Assembly: GCA_030949725.1 (NCBI GenBank)
Contig: JAUZSE010000010.1
Span: 1 to 58,254 of the forward strand
Source: Sulfurovum sp.
GTDB taxonomy: Bacteria; Campylobacterota; Campylobacteria; Campylobacterales; Sulfurovaceae
DNA: 58,254 nucleotides
Direction: 5' to 3'
A program made the position numbers and the translations under genes. The notes under the pieces were generated by a model, which was not told the DNA's origin, did not search any database, and saw nothing but the letters and a program-made list of their open reading frames with translations. Positions 32,300 through 41,729 of this stretch are shown piece after piece (position 1 is the first letter of the stretch; each line of letters starts with the position of its first letter).

Positions 32300-32738
32300 G
32301 CTTATGCTATAATTGATTTAAAATTCAAAAGAGCAGACAATTACAACATACGTGGAGAGTATTAGGATGAAAAATATTAAATTTATGGATTTTTGTGCTG
32401 GAATTGGTGGAGGTAGAATTGGACTTGAAAATGTAGGTATGTCATGTATTGGGTTTAGTGAAATTGACAAAGATGCAGAGATAACATATAAACACTTTTT
32501 TGGTCAAAATGAACAAAACTATGGGGATTTAATGAAAATTAATCCTGATGACTTACCAGACTTTGATTTTATGGTTGGTGGTTTTCCATGTCAAACATTT
32601 TCAATTATTGGCACTAGATGTGGACTAGAAGATAAAAATAGAGGACAAGTTATTTATGGTTTAGTTAAAATACTTAAAGCTAAAAATGTAAAATATTTTA
32701 TTTTAGAAAATGTAAAAGGTTTAATGAATCATGATAAA

Positions 32739-32757
32739 CAATACCTTAGCCAAAAAC
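32739..32757. repeat. Left terminal inverted repeat of the methyltransferase IS
   Basis: Nineteen bases that pair with 34165-34183 in inverted orientation with one mismatch at the fourth base. They abut the GATAAA duplication directly. Confidence 0.88.
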
Positions 32758-32761
32758 CCCA

Positions 32762-34092
32762 CTAACCCACCCTCTCAGTAGAGTGAATAGCCCCTAAATT
32801 CGCAATCTTAAGCGATACCTTCTGAATTAAATACTCGTTAGCTAAATTCGGAAGTAATTTAAATACCTCTTTGACGTATTTAAGCCCATGGTAGTGGGCT
32901 TTAAGGTCAAGAATACTCATCTCTTTCATAGTAGAGTTTTGACGTAATCCATGAGAAAAGTTGACCATAAAAGTAGAGATTTGCCCAATTATGGATAGGT
33001 GTTTTTTAATATTCATAAAATCACTCCATTCCCCAATATTGTTTGGCATCTCGGAAGACAAATTCAATCTGAAAACGAAGTGAATAGTAATCAATAATCT
33101 TTTCATAGTCTCAATGTCAAATCTGTAGAGAAGAGATTTACATGAGCAATTTTACCTGTGCTTAGATTTATCTTTTGAATAATTACAACATTGAGCCTAT
33201 CTGCAAACTTACGATGTAGCATTTCCATTTGATAAATTCTTGTTTGGATATTCTTATCTTCGTCTATGGTATCTGATTTTAGATAGGGTTCTGGAAGATT
33301 ATCATAGTCAATAGCATCTCCATATTTCCTAGGAGATCCTCTTCCTGCATACTCTCCACTATAAGGAAATAGCAGTGCAGAGTTTTTGAAGTTTAGAAAT
33401 GATATGTAATCCACATTGCCTCACCATTTGTACAGCAGGATTATTTCCAAATGCTCCATCAAAGACAAAATAAACAATATCAATATGCTTGTCAATCCGT
33501 TTAAGTGCCTTATTTACGGACTCCTGGACAAATTTAAGATAGGGAGAAAGTTCAATATCTTTTTATCTTGATTCCCACTGCCTACAGGTCTTCCAACTTT
33601 ACCATGCTTCTTTTTCTTACTCTTCTTTACACTTTTGTCTTTGATACAACCTTCTTTTTTCTCTCGAACTATTTGTTGTGTACTTAGTGGATAAGCTTTT
33701 CTTGTTTCTACACTTATCAAGGAAAGATTGAGAAATGCCAAACTTTGTATCACTTGGTTTTGGATAGAAGAATAAAACCTATCTATCCCATAAGTATGCT
33801 TCCCACTTTTGCTTACTACTACTTCATCTCCACCCAAAAGATAGACTGAACCCTTTTTTGTTAAATGCGTTTTGATAAACATCCAATTGATTTCTTCCCA
33901 ATTTATCTTTGAATGAAAGAAGCGTGTGATAGTTCGATAACTCCCTCCTTTTTCACTCCATCTACTTAATCCTAACATAGTAATCCGTCCTCGCATTGAG
34001 AGCAAGGCTTGGATGATTATTTGTAGTTGTTTATGCTTGTTTTTTGCAATTATAGGTGCGATACATCTTAAGAGTGTTATAATTTCTGTCAT
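32762..34092 (-). pseudogene. Decayed DDE transposase of the methyltransferase IS
   Basis: The start at 34092 gives 'MTEIITLLRC' and 'RITMLGLSRWSEKGGSYRTI', then 'VYLLGGDEVVVSKSGKHTYG' with the first catalytic Asp. At about 33555 the frame shifts; the continuation 'YFVFDGAFGNNPAVQMV' holds the second Asp. A further shift near 33395 leads to 'ALLFPYSGEYAGRGSPRKYG', and another near 33110 to a frame with 'DYYSLRFQIEFVFRDAKQYWG', the third acid region. At least three lesions, so no functional protein unless these are read errors. DDE family, IS4/IS701-type superfamily; assignment to family is tentative. Confidence 0.78.
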
Positions 34093-34164
34093 GGGATAAC
34101 TTTATGTTTTTTTGGTTTAAAATTATAGTAGTTGTCTCATGGCTTTGGCTTATATTTTGTTTTT

Positions 34165-34183
34165 GTTTTTGGCTAAGGTGTTG
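34165..34183. repeat. Right terminal inverted repeat of the methyltransferase IS
   Basis: Reverse complement of the left end at 32739-32757 except one base; followed directly by the second copy of the GATAAA target duplication at 34184-34189. Confidence 0.88.
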
Positions 34184-34803
34184 GATAAAGGTAATACATT
34201 AAAAACTGTTTTAGAATTATTAGATAATGCAGGGTATAAGGTATTTCATAAAAATTTAAATAGCCTAAATTTTGGTGTACCTCAAATGAGAGAGAGAATC
34301 TATTTTGTTGGAATACGAAAAGATTTAATTAATGATGATTTTAAATATGAATTTCCAAAAGAGTATAGCGGAGATAATAAGTATTTAGAAGATTGTTTAA
34401 TTGATGATGAAGAATTAACTTTTGATGATAGATTATCTTCATATCAAACATTTTTAAAATATTTAAAAAATAAATATAATAAAGATAAATACACTATAGA
34501 TGAGCTTTTATCAAAAGATTATACAGTGATAGATACACGACAATCTGATTTAAGAATTTATCATGAAAAGACTCCTACATTAAGAAGAGGACGACATGGA
34601 ATACTCTATGTTAAAAATGGTAAATTTAAAAAATTATCAGGATATCAAGCTTTATTATTACAAAACTTTCCAAAAAAATATGCCAATAAAGTAAAAGGTA
34701 AAATATCAAATTCTAAACTTTTGCAACAGTCAGGTAATGCAATGACATCAACCGTAATTGAAGAGATTAGTAGAAATTTAATGAAATCAGTAGGAGCAAT
34801 ATA

Positions 34804-34906
34804 ATGACAGAAATTAGTAATTTTAAGATTAAAAGATACAGATACTATTGATTGGGCATTAGAGCCAATTAATAAAGTATTGAATCACTTTGGAATAAGA
34901 AATTGA
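34804..34906 (+). pseudogene. Short remnant or tiny gene after the methyltransferase
   Basis: An ATG overlaps the methyltransferase stop (TAATG). Read in its own frame it ends after 15 codons, but removing one base after 'MTE' gives a 33-residue peptide ending 'IDWALEPINKVLNHFGIRN'. That tail looks like real coding sequence. It could be a tiny gene with an indel or the stump of a lost partner (for instance a restriction enzyme). Nothing more can be said. Confidence 0.3.
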
Positions 34907-34921
34907 TGTTTGGAGAATAAT

Positions 34922-36091
34922 ATGAAGCAACTAGAACTAATAGAGAGAATATCCAATGGCGAAGATAGCTATACACAATTTAAACAAGAAATAATATCCT
35001 CAAAAGATTTAGCAAAAGAGTTTGTTGCTTTTTCTAATGCCGATGGTGGGATTTTGATTTTTGGTGTAGATGATGATGAGAATATTCTAGGTATAGAAAA
35101 ACAAGAGATAGAAAAACTTGGACAATTAGTGGGTAATGTAGGGCAAGAAAATGTAAAACCACCTATTCATCCACTCACTCAAAATATGACTATTGACGAT
35201 AAAAGAGTAGTTGTGGTAACTATAGAGAGTGGATTTGCCAAACCATATAAAACAAGCAGTGGTATATATTATACTAAAAGTGGAGCAGATAAAAAGATAA
35301 TGTCTGACGAAGAGCTAAAAAGACTATTTTCTGAACCAAAAAGACTTTATGCAGATGAAGAGATATTACCTAAAACAGATATTACAGATATAAATAGTGA
35401 AATGTTTATGCAGTTTTTGAAAAAAGATAATGAGGAAATATATAAATCTTTAAAATTGAAAAAATTATCTCTAAGTCAAGTGTTAGAAAATAGAGAATTA
35501 TTTAAAAATAATCACCTAACACTAGCAGGAAATTTAATCTTTGGATTAGAACCACAAAGGTTCTCCCCACTTTTTTATATTGATTGTTGTTATTTTGATG
35601 GTTTAGATGTTTCTGTTACTCAATATATTTCTCAAAAAACTCTAAAAGGTACTTTTTCTTTTATGACAGATAATGCAGTAAGCTTTGTAACAAGTCAACT
35701 AAGAAATTATCAAATACAAAAAGAGTTTAACTCAAATGGAAAACTTGAAATTAGTGAAGTGGTATTGACCGAGTTAGTAGTAAATGCCTTAATTCACAGA
35801 GACTATTATATAAACTCCTCTATAAAGGTGTTTATTTTTCATAATCGTGTTGAGATTATTAGTCCAGGAAAGCTAACAAATTCTTTAACTATAGATAAAA
35901 TAAAAAGTGGTATATCTATACCAAGAAATCCAATTTTATCATCAATCGCTAAAAATGTACTTCCTTTTACAGGATATGGAAGTGGTATTAGAAGAATTTT
36001 AGAGATAGACTCAGATGTAGAGTTTATAAATGACAAAGATTTAGAACAATTTAAATGTATTATACCAAGAAGTACTATAGATGAAATTTAA
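34922..36091 (+). CDS. AlbA_2 (Schlafen-like) domain protein with C-terminal HATPase-like domain
   Basis: 389 residues. The N-terminal AlbA_2 domain shows 'DSYTQFKQEI', 'AKEFVAFSNADGGILIFGVDDD' and 'GIYYTKSGADKKIMSDEELKRL'; the C-terminal part has 'VVLTELVVNALIHRDYY', 'VEIISPGKL' and 'NPILSSIAKNVLPFTGYGSGIRRI', the GHKL-like ATP-binding domain of COG2865 proteins. Such proteins are variously proposed as regulators and are frequent near restriction and defence genes. Start ATG 34922 is chosen for the GGAGAATAAT ahead of it. It follows the methyltransferase; its function here is unproven. Confidence 0.78.
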   Translation: MKQLELIERISNGEDSYTQFKQEIISSKDLAKEFVAFSNADGGILIFGVDDDENILGIEKQEIEKLGQLVGNVGQENVKPPIHPLTQNMTIDDKRVVVVTIESGFAKPYKTSSGIYYTKSGADKKIMSDEELKRLFSEPKRLYADEEILPKTDITDINSEMFMQFLKKDNEEIYKSLKLKKLSLSQVLENRELFKNNHLTLAGNLIFGLEPQRFSPLFYIDCCYFDGLDVSVTQYISQKTLKGTFSFMTDNAVSFVTSQLRNYQIQKEFNSNGKLEISEVVLTELVVNALIHRDYYINSSIKVFIFHNRVEIISPGKLTNSLTIDKIKSGISIPRNPILSSIAKNVLPFTGYGSGIRRILEIDSDVEFINDKDLEQFKCIIPRSTIDEI

Positions 36092-36110
36092 CGAAATATA
36101 AAGGAAAAAA

Positions 36111-36656
36111 ATGTACAAACTACTACTACCCGTATTACTTACTATTACACTCAACGCAGGAGAACCCATGAAAAATTTTTATAATTTTAGCGCCAAGGAC
36201 ATTAAGGGAGAAGAGGTCTCTATGTCCCACTACAAAGGCAAGGTAGTCCTCATCGTCAATGTAGCCAGTAAATGTGGTTTTACCCCTCAGTATAAAGGTT
36301 TGGAAAAACTTTATCAAGACTATAAAAGTCAAGGGTTAGAAGTATTGGGATTCCCTTGTAATCAGTTTAAAAAACAAGAACCAGGCACATCCCAAGAGAT
36401 ACAAAACTTCTGTAAAGTAAACTTTGGTGTTACCTTCCCACTTTTTGAGAAGATAGATGTCAATGGAGACCACACCCATCCACTTTATGCCTATCTTAAA
36501 AAGAAAGCACCTGGTTTTCTAGGAACAGAAGGGATCAAATGGAACTTTACCAAGTTCCTTGTAGACAAACAAGGAACGGTAGTTGAACGTTATGGCTCAT
36601 CAACAGAACCTTTAGAGATAGCTAAAGACATAGAAAAGCTTTTAAAAGCACTCTAA
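36111..36656 (+). CDS. Periplasmic glutathione-peroxidase-family thiol peroxidase
   Basis: 181 residues. A short signal peptide ('[19 protein letters not shown]') is followed by the Gpx fold: '[19 protein letters not shown]' with a peroxidatic Cys (not selenocysteine), '[17 protein letters not shown]' with the second candidate Cys, and '[14 protein letters not shown]' with the Trp/Asn of the active site. Bacterial Cys-Gpx enzymes usually use thioredoxin-like reductants. Export to the periplasm is less common and is the distinctive point. It starts 20 bp after the AlbA_2 gene. Confidence 0.85.
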   Translation: MYKLLLPVLLTITLNAGEPMKNFYNFSAKDIKGEEVSMSHYKGKVVLIVNVASKCGFTPQYKGLEKLYQDYKSQGLEVLGFPCNQFKKQEPGTSQEIQNFCKVNFGVTFPLFEKIDVNGDHTHPLYAYLKKKAPGFLGTEGIKWNFTKFLVDKQGTVVERYGSSTEPLEIAKDIEKLLKAL

Positions 36657-36721
36657 TACGCAATAGATCCAAATAATGACATGTTCTACTATGATATACA
36701 AAAGTCACCTATAAAACTATT

Positions 36722-38332
36722 ATGGTAAAATTCCGTCATAAAGGAATTAGCTTGTTTAACATTCAAAACTACTCAAAACAAAACATCAAAAATGATGTCC
36801 TCTCAGGTGCATTAGTTGCCGTTGCACTTGTGCCTGAAGCAATAGCATTTTCATTTATCGCAGGTGTCTCCCCCGTGGTTGGACTCTATGGTGCATTTAT
36901 CATTGGACTTATCACTGCACTTCTTGGTGGTAAACCAGGGATGATCTCTGGAGCTACGGGGTCAGTGGCTGTGGTATTTGTAGGACTTGGTCTTTCGGTT
37001 AAAGGCATGTATCCAGATTTAGATGCCCAAGCATTGTCTATGATGGTCTTACATTACATCTTACTCACCTCCATCATTGCAGGACTTATACAAACAGCCA
37101 TCGGACTGATGAAGATGGGTAAATTTATACGTTTAGTGCCACAACCTGCCCTTTTTGGATTTGTCAATGGACTAGCCATTGTCATTGCTTTGGCTCAACT
37201 CACTTTCTTGACACCCAAAAATGTAGCTCAGTATAGTTCATGGGTAGACATCGTAAATGCCAGCTTTACGGAGAACTACATGATGTATGTCATCATCATT
37301 ATCACGATGGCAACCATGCAGTTTTTACCTAAACTATCTAAGGCAGTGCCTGCGGGGCTTGTAGCCATCGTAGTCATAACACTCGTAGTCTATTTTGGTG
37401 AAGTAGCAACCAAAACTGTTGGAGATTTAGCAGACCTTTCAAATGTCTCTATGCCTTCTTTTGTGATGCCTTATGCTTCACTTTTCACATGGGAAGCGAT
37501 GCTTATCATCTTACCTGTTGCACTCATCGTCGCACTGGTAGGACTCATAGAATCACTCCTCACACTTTCTGTACTAGATGAAATGGGTGGAGAACGTGGA
37601 TCGGGGAACAAAGAGTGTATCGCTCTTGGTGTTGGAAATACAACTTCAGGACTCTTCGGTGGTATGGCAGGATGTGCGATGATAGGTCAATCCGTCATTA
37701 ACTTTACCTCTGGTGGTCTTGGGCGTTTATCTTCTTTGACTGCTGCGGTACTACTCATCATCCTTGTCGTAAGTTTTTCTGGTGTCATCGCTGCTATACC
37801 TGTGGCTGTTTTAGTAGGTATTATGTTTATGGTTAGTATCGGTACCTTTGAATTTTCTTCTGTCAAACGTTTAAAACATATGCCTAAATCTGATGCTTTT
37901 GTGCTTATCGTCGTGACCATCATAACCGTCTTGGAAGATCTAGCTGTAGCGGTCATCGCAGGTATCATCATCTCTGCACTTGTTTTTGCTTGGGAACATG
38001 CCAAAATCATAGCACGCACAAAAGAAGAAAATGGCAAAAAAGTGTATGAACTTGATGGACCACTGTTTTTTGGTTCTGTGACATCATTTAACGAACAGTT
38101 CGATATAGAAAATGATCCTTCAGAAGTAGTAATTGATTTTAAAAATGCAAGAGTTATGGACTCTTCTGGTGCAGAAGCTATCGACAGCATTACTGAAAAG
38201 TATAAAAATGAAGGAAAAAAGCTCACACTTCGTCACCTCTCCAAAGATTGTAAAAAAGCCTTACATTCAGCAGGACCTTTCTGTACCTATGAAGAAGATG
38301 ATCCGACGTATAAAGTAGCAACAAACGTATAG
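36722..38332 (+). CDS. SulP-family anion transporter with STAS domain
   Basis: 536 residues. About a dozen hydrophobic segments form the SulP core ('GALVAVALVPEAIAFSFIAGVSP', 'GKPGMISGATGSVAVVF'), followed by a cytoplasmic STAS domain from ~residue 440 ('EVVIDFKNARVMDSSGAEAIDSI'). The family moves sulfate, bicarbonate or other anions with Na+ or H+. For an autotrophic sulfur oxidiser, bicarbonate and sulfate are both plausible; no sequence evidence separates them. Confidence 0.87.
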   Translation: MVKFRHKGISLFNIQNYSKQNIKNDVLSGALVAVALVPEAIAFSFIAGVSPVVGLYGAFIIGLITALLGGKPGMISGATGSVAVVFVGLGLSVKGMYPDLDAQALSMMVLHYILLTSIIAGLIQTAIGLMKMGKFIRLVPQPALFGFVNGLAIVIALAQLTFLTPKNVAQYSSWVDIVNASFTENYMMYVIIIITMATMQFLPKLSKAVPAGLVAIVVITLVVYFGEVATKTVGDLADLSNVSMPSFVMPYASLFTWEAMLIILPVALIVALVGLIESLLTLSVLDEMGGERGSGNKECIALGVGNTTSGLFGGMAGCAMIGQSVINFTSGGLGRLSSLTAAVLLIILVVSFSGVIAAIPVAVLVGIMFMVSIGTFEFSSVKRLKHMPKSDAFVLIVVTIITVLEDLAVAVIAGIIISALVFAWEHAKIIARTKEENGKKVYELDGPLFFGSVTSFNEQFDIENDPSEVVIDFKNARVMDSSGAEAIDSITEKYKNEGKKLTLRHLSKDCKKALHSAGPFCTYEEDDPTYKVATNV

Positions 38333-38333
38333 T

Positions 38334-38894
38334 TTATTTAATGAGAGTGTTCTCTTCATCAAAAGTAAGGTAACGCCACTTACCACTTTCTATGTTGAGT
38401 TTAAAACTGCCAATACGTATTCGGGTTAAGCTTAGAACCTTTAAGGGTGTTCCGAATTTTGGGTCTTTCATGGCTCCAAAAAGTCGGCGTATATGCCGAT
38501 TTTTGCCTTCATTTAGTTCTACCCTTAGTTTTGTTTTTGCTCCACCCATCCCTATCTTCTCCACATTAAGTGCTTTGAGTAAACCGTGTGGACTTTCTAC
38601 ACCAGACATAGCCCTTGAAACATGCTCCTCAGTGACATGACCCCTAACCCAGATTTCATAGATTTTAATACAATTCCCTGGTCTTGTCAATGCATCGCCT
38701 ATTTTGCCATGGGTTGTAAACAATAATAAGCCCTTAGACTCTAAATCAAGGCGACCTATGGGCATCCATCCATCATCAAAAGCCCAATCAGGTAAAAGGT
38801 TATATACTGTTTTTCGTCCACGTTCATCAGACCTTGTGACTACGTATCCCTTAGGTTTATTGAGAACTAACAGTTTTTTTGAATCATTTATCAT
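38334..38894 (-). CDS. Ribosomal large/small subunit pseudouridine synthase (RsuA/RluE type)
   Basis: 186 residues. The catalytic block is 'PIGRLDLESKGLLLFTTHG' (Asp of GRLD), preceded by 'LLVLNKPKGYVVTRSDERGRKTVYNLLP' and followed by 'LNEGKNRHIRRLFGAM'. There is no N-terminal S4 domain, as in RluE, which modifies 23S rRNA. The exact target uridine cannot be read from the sequence. Convergent with the transporter gene, one base apart. Confidence 0.83.
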   Translation of the reverse strand: MINDSKKLLVLNKPKGYVVTRSDERGRKTVYNLLPDWAFDDGWMPIGRLDLESKGLLLFTTHGKIGDALTRPGNCIKIYEIWVRGHVTEEHVSRAMSGVESPHGLLKALNVEKIGMGGAKTKLRVELNEGKNRHIRRLFGAMKDPKFGTPLKVLSLTRIRIGSFKLNIESGKWRYLTFDEENTLIK

Positions 38895-39113
38895 TTAACT
38901 CCTGAAACTATAGTATTTTAGACATTTTAGCAAAATTATAAATAATGTTATACTCTTTTATCCATAATTTGCCCATGATTATCTTACTAGGATTTAGTTT
39001 TCTACACACAAAAGACATCATCCCATCGCTACACTTACCGTATCTAGTCTCGTTAAAAAGTTAATTTTAGACTATTTGGTTAAAATCGCGGTATTAAAGA
39101 CTAAAGGATTACC

Positions 39114-40368
39114 GTGGAAGTCACTGTAGAAAAATTAGATGATATTAACCTCATTATTAGTGGTACGATTGATAGTAAAATGATAGAAGACAAGTTTGCA
39201 AGCCTTAAAGAAAAATCGGCAAAAAAAGTCAGATGAAGAGATAAGTGATGAAACACTCCAGCAAAATGCTGAAAGTGAAGTACTCACAGAATTTATAGAA
39301 GCAGGACTCAAAAAAGTCGATATAGACGTAGAAGAAATCTTAGGACAACCAGGATTTAGAAAGTATGAGAAAAGAGACAATGGTCTTTTTCTTGAAATCT
39401 CTATCTCAACCAATCCTGAGATAGATACAAACGTGGATTATGCTGATATAGTACCCACCTTTTCTGCACCCCAAGCACCTGATCAAGAAATAGAAGCTAA
39501 ACTTACCGAAATGGCTCTACAACATGGCACCTTTGAATCTATAGAAAAAGCAAGAGCAGTACAAGATGGCGATGTAGCAGTCATAGACTTTGAAGGGTTT
39601 ATAGACGGTGTAGTTTTTGAAGGTGGTTCTGCCCAAAAGTTTAACCTTAAAATCGGTTCTGATGCATTTATCCCTGGGTTTGAAGAACAGGTTGTAGGGA
39701 TGGAGTATGGCGAAGAAAAGACGATTAGCGTTACTTTCCCTACAGATTACTCATCCGCAGACTTAGCAGGAAAAGAATCTGAGTTTAAAGTCAAACTACA
39801 TGAAGTGCAAGAACAAAAAGCCAGAGAGACAGATGATGCTTTTGCACAACACGTACTCAATGATAAAAAAGCGACCTTAGCGTCACTGAAAGAGAAGCTC
39901 TCAGAGCAGATCACCTCACAAGCACTTTCACAGTTTTATAATGATGAATTAAAACCTTTGCTCAAACAAGGTCTTCTCACAAAATTTAATTTTACGCTCC
40001 CTTCTAATGTTGTGGAACAAGAGATAGATGCCAAAGTCACGGAGCATATACAAGCCATGGAAAAAGAAGTGCGTACTGCTTTCTTGGAAGATAGCGATAA
40101 GTTTCATGCCCTAAGAAATAGCCTACGAGAAGAAGCATCTAACTCTATTAAAGTAGCACTTATTGTGGATGCTTTGGCGAAAAAAGAAGGTTTAGTAGTA
40201 GATGAACAAGAGATATTGGCTGCACTGTATTATCAAGCTATGATGTCGGGACAAGATGCACAAGAATTGGTTACCTATTATAAGGAAAACAACTTAATGA
40301 CTTCAGCTAAGATGGGACTCACAGAAGATAAACTTTTCGGGAAAATGCTCGGTTTGGATAAAAAATAA
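39114..40368 (+). CDS. Trigger-factor-like chaperone/PPIase 1, frameshifted, no ribosome-docking motif
   Basis: Starts at GTG 39114 behind AAAGGA; 417 residues if one A is removed from the seven-A run at 39221-39227. Before it: 'MEVTVEKLDDINLIISGTID', after it 'SDEEISDETLQQNAES'. The FKBP-like PPIase domain ('VIDFEGFIDGVVFEGGSAQ', 'IPGFEEQVVGMEYGEEK') and the helical C-domain with 'LIVDALAKKEG' and 'AMMSGQDAQELVTYYKENN' follow the Campylobacterota trigger-factor pattern. The ribosome-binding loop GFRxGKxP of the N-domain, present in the Helicobacter protein I recall, is missing. A shorter internal start is possible. Its TAA overlaps the ATG of its paralogue. Confidence 0.78.
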
Positions 40369-41663
40369 TGAAAATTACTGTAGAAAAAACAGACGATATA
40401 AATATCATCTTAAGTGGTACTGTTGACAATAGTGCCGTAGCAAAGAATGTTGCTACACTAAGAGCAGAAGCAGAAGAAGCGTTAAGAAAAGATACTACGT
40501 TAGAGGCTCAAGTCCTTGAAGATAAATTAAATCAAATAGATGATGCCTCATTTGGGCAAGAAGCAGAAGGTCAGGTACTTCAAGCATTTGTAGATGCTGG
40601 GATGGATGAAGCGAAGGTGTCTTTAGAGGAACTCTTAGGACAGCCTAATTTTAAAACCTATGAAAGACGAGACGATGAGATCTACCTAGAAGTAGAGATA
40701 GCTACCCATCCAAAGATAGACACAACTGTAGAATACATGGATATAGTACCAAGCTACACAGCTCCTATCATAGACCCAAAAGACATAGATGAAAAACTTG
40801 AAATAATGGCTATAAAAAAAGCACCTTATACAACCATCACAAGTCCAAGAGCTGCTCAAAATGGGGATCTCGTTAACCTAAACTTTGAAGGATTTCTCAA
40901 GGGTAAACCCTTAAATTCTGCAAATGAAACAGAGTATAAACTCAAACTAGGTTCTAACTCCTTCCTCCCTGGTTTTGAAGAAGGTGTTGTGGGTATGATG
41001 ACGGATGAAGAAAAAATGATTAACATATCTTTCCCTAAAGACTACAAGACCAAAGAGTTGGCAGGAGAAGTGACTGAATTTAAAGTAAAACTTCTTGAAA
41101 TTCGAGAACAAATTCCTATGGAACTGAACGATGCTTTAGCCCAAAGAATTTTTGACAATGAAAAAGCAACCCTTGATCTTTTAAAACTAAAAATGACAGA
41201 AAAAATCACAGCTCAAGCATTTTCAAATATATACAACGAAACACTCAAACCAGCGATTATCAAAGGTTTGCTCTCAAAGTTTGACTTCACTCTGCCAAAC
41301 AATGTAGTAGAACAAGAGATAGATGCCAAGATCAATCTACAAGCACAGCGAATGAGTAAAGAGGAGCATGACCTTTACAAGAAAGATAAAACAAAATTTA
41401 ATGCTTTGAGAGACGAAGTAAGAGAGGAATCAAGAGATTCTATAAAAGCAGCACTTATAGTGGATGCTTTAGCGAAAAAAGAAGGTATAGAAGTAGATGA
41501 TGAAGAGGTACTTTCAGCACTCTCCATGCAAGCTATGATGACAGGTCAAGACGCAGAAGAACTCGTAGATTATTACAAAACAAACAACTTAATGACTTCT
41601 GCAAAAGTAGGACTCATAGAAGACAAACTCTTTAAACAAATGCTTGGGATTGAACTCATTTAA
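40368..41663 (+). CDS. Trigger-factor-like chaperone/PPIase 2, tandem paralogue, no ribosome-docking motif
   Basis: 431 residues, intact. Same architecture as its neighbour: N-domain beginning 'MKITVEKTDDINIILSGTVD', FKBP-like domain ('NLNFEGFLKG', 'FLPGFEEGVVGMMTDEEK') and helical C-domain ('LIVDALAKKEGIEVDDEEV', 'AMMTGQDAEELVDYYKTNN'). Instead of the GFRxGKxP ribosome loop it has an acidic helical stretch ('LRAEAEEALRKDTTLEAQVLED'). The PPIase insertion is more diverged than in copy 1. Starts by TAATG overlap with copy 1. Both copies are clearly homologous through their whole length, so an old tandem duplication. Confidence 0.82.
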   Translation: MKITVEKTDDINIILSGTVDNSAVAKNVATLRAEAEEALRKDTTLEAQVLEDKLNQIDDASFGQEAEGQVLQAFVDAGMDEAKVSLEELLGQPNFKTYERRDDEIYLEVEIATHPKIDTTVEYMDIVPSYTAPIIDPKDIDEKLEIMAIKKAPYTTITSPRAAQNGDLVNLNFEGFLKGKPLNSANETEYKLKLGSNSFLPGFEEGVVGMMTDEEKMINISFPKDYKTKELAGEVTEFKVKLLEIREQIPMELNDALAQRIFDNEKATLDLLKLKMTEKITAQAFSNIYNETLKPAIIKGLLSKFDFTLPNNVVEQEIDAKINLQAQRMSKEEHDLYKKDKTKFNALRDEVREESRDSIKAALIVDALAKKEGIEVDDEEVLSALSMQAMMTGQDAEELVDYYKTNNLMTSAKVGLIEDKLFKQMLGIELI

Positions 41664-41683
41664 TCTAAAATTCATGCTTTTTT

Positions 41684-41718
41684 TATATTGAAATACCTAG
41701 AATAGGGATTTCAATATA
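41684..41718. repeat. Inverted repeat between trigger factor 2 and nhaA
   Basis: Arms of 11 bp (tatattgaaat / atttcaatata) with a further CCTA/TAGG inner stem and a three-base loop. It lies between convergent genes, but neither strand shows a T-run after the hairpin (a T-run precedes it on the plus strand), so it may be an atypical terminator or mRNA-stabilising hairpin. Confidence 0.6.
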
Positions 41719-41729
41719 TGGAGGTCATA

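Larger units (their letters stand above)
32739..34183 (-). mobile_element. DDE-transposase insertion sequence in the methyltransferase gene (1445 bp)
   Basis: Ends are imperfect inverted repeats of about 19 bp: left CAATACCTTAGCCAAAAAC, right (reverse complement) CAACACCTTAGCCAAAAAC, one mismatch. It is flanked by a 6-bp direct repeat GATAAA (32733-32738 and 34184-34189). The transposase lies on the minus strand. Size, C-starting terminus and ~6-bp duplication suggest the IS4-like superfamily; I cannot name the exact element. Confidence 0.88.
32367..34804 (+). pseudogene. DNA (cytosine-5) methyltransferase disrupted by an insertion sequence
   Basis: Joining 32367-32738 with 34190-34804 gives an intact ~328-residue m5C methyltransferase. 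The 5' part has motif I 'FMDFCAGIGGGRIGLENVG', the catalytic 'GGFPCQTFSIIG' (PCQ) and 'FILENVKGLMNHDK'. The 3' part starts at 'GNTLKTVLELLDNAGYKVF' and carries motif VIII 'PQMRERIYFVGIR' and the C-terminal 'LLQNFP...LLQQSGNAM'. The element is inserted between Lys of 'NHDK' and Gly. ATG 32367 is preferred over the upstream GTG at 32352 because the GGAG there serves as ribosome site. No restriction nuclease is intact next to it. Confidence 0.88.

Noticed and set aside
34139..34183. An apparent plus-strand start for a separate protein at 34139
   Set aside because: The codons before 34184 lie inside the insertion sequence; the real 3' methyltransferase frame begins at the GATAAA duplication.
38945..39064. 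A 39-codon plus-strand ORF ('MLYSFIHNLPMIILLGFSFL') between the pseudouridine synthase and trigger factor genes
   Set aside because: No ribosome site ahead of its ATG and no neighbour coupling; composition alone is not enough to call a gene.
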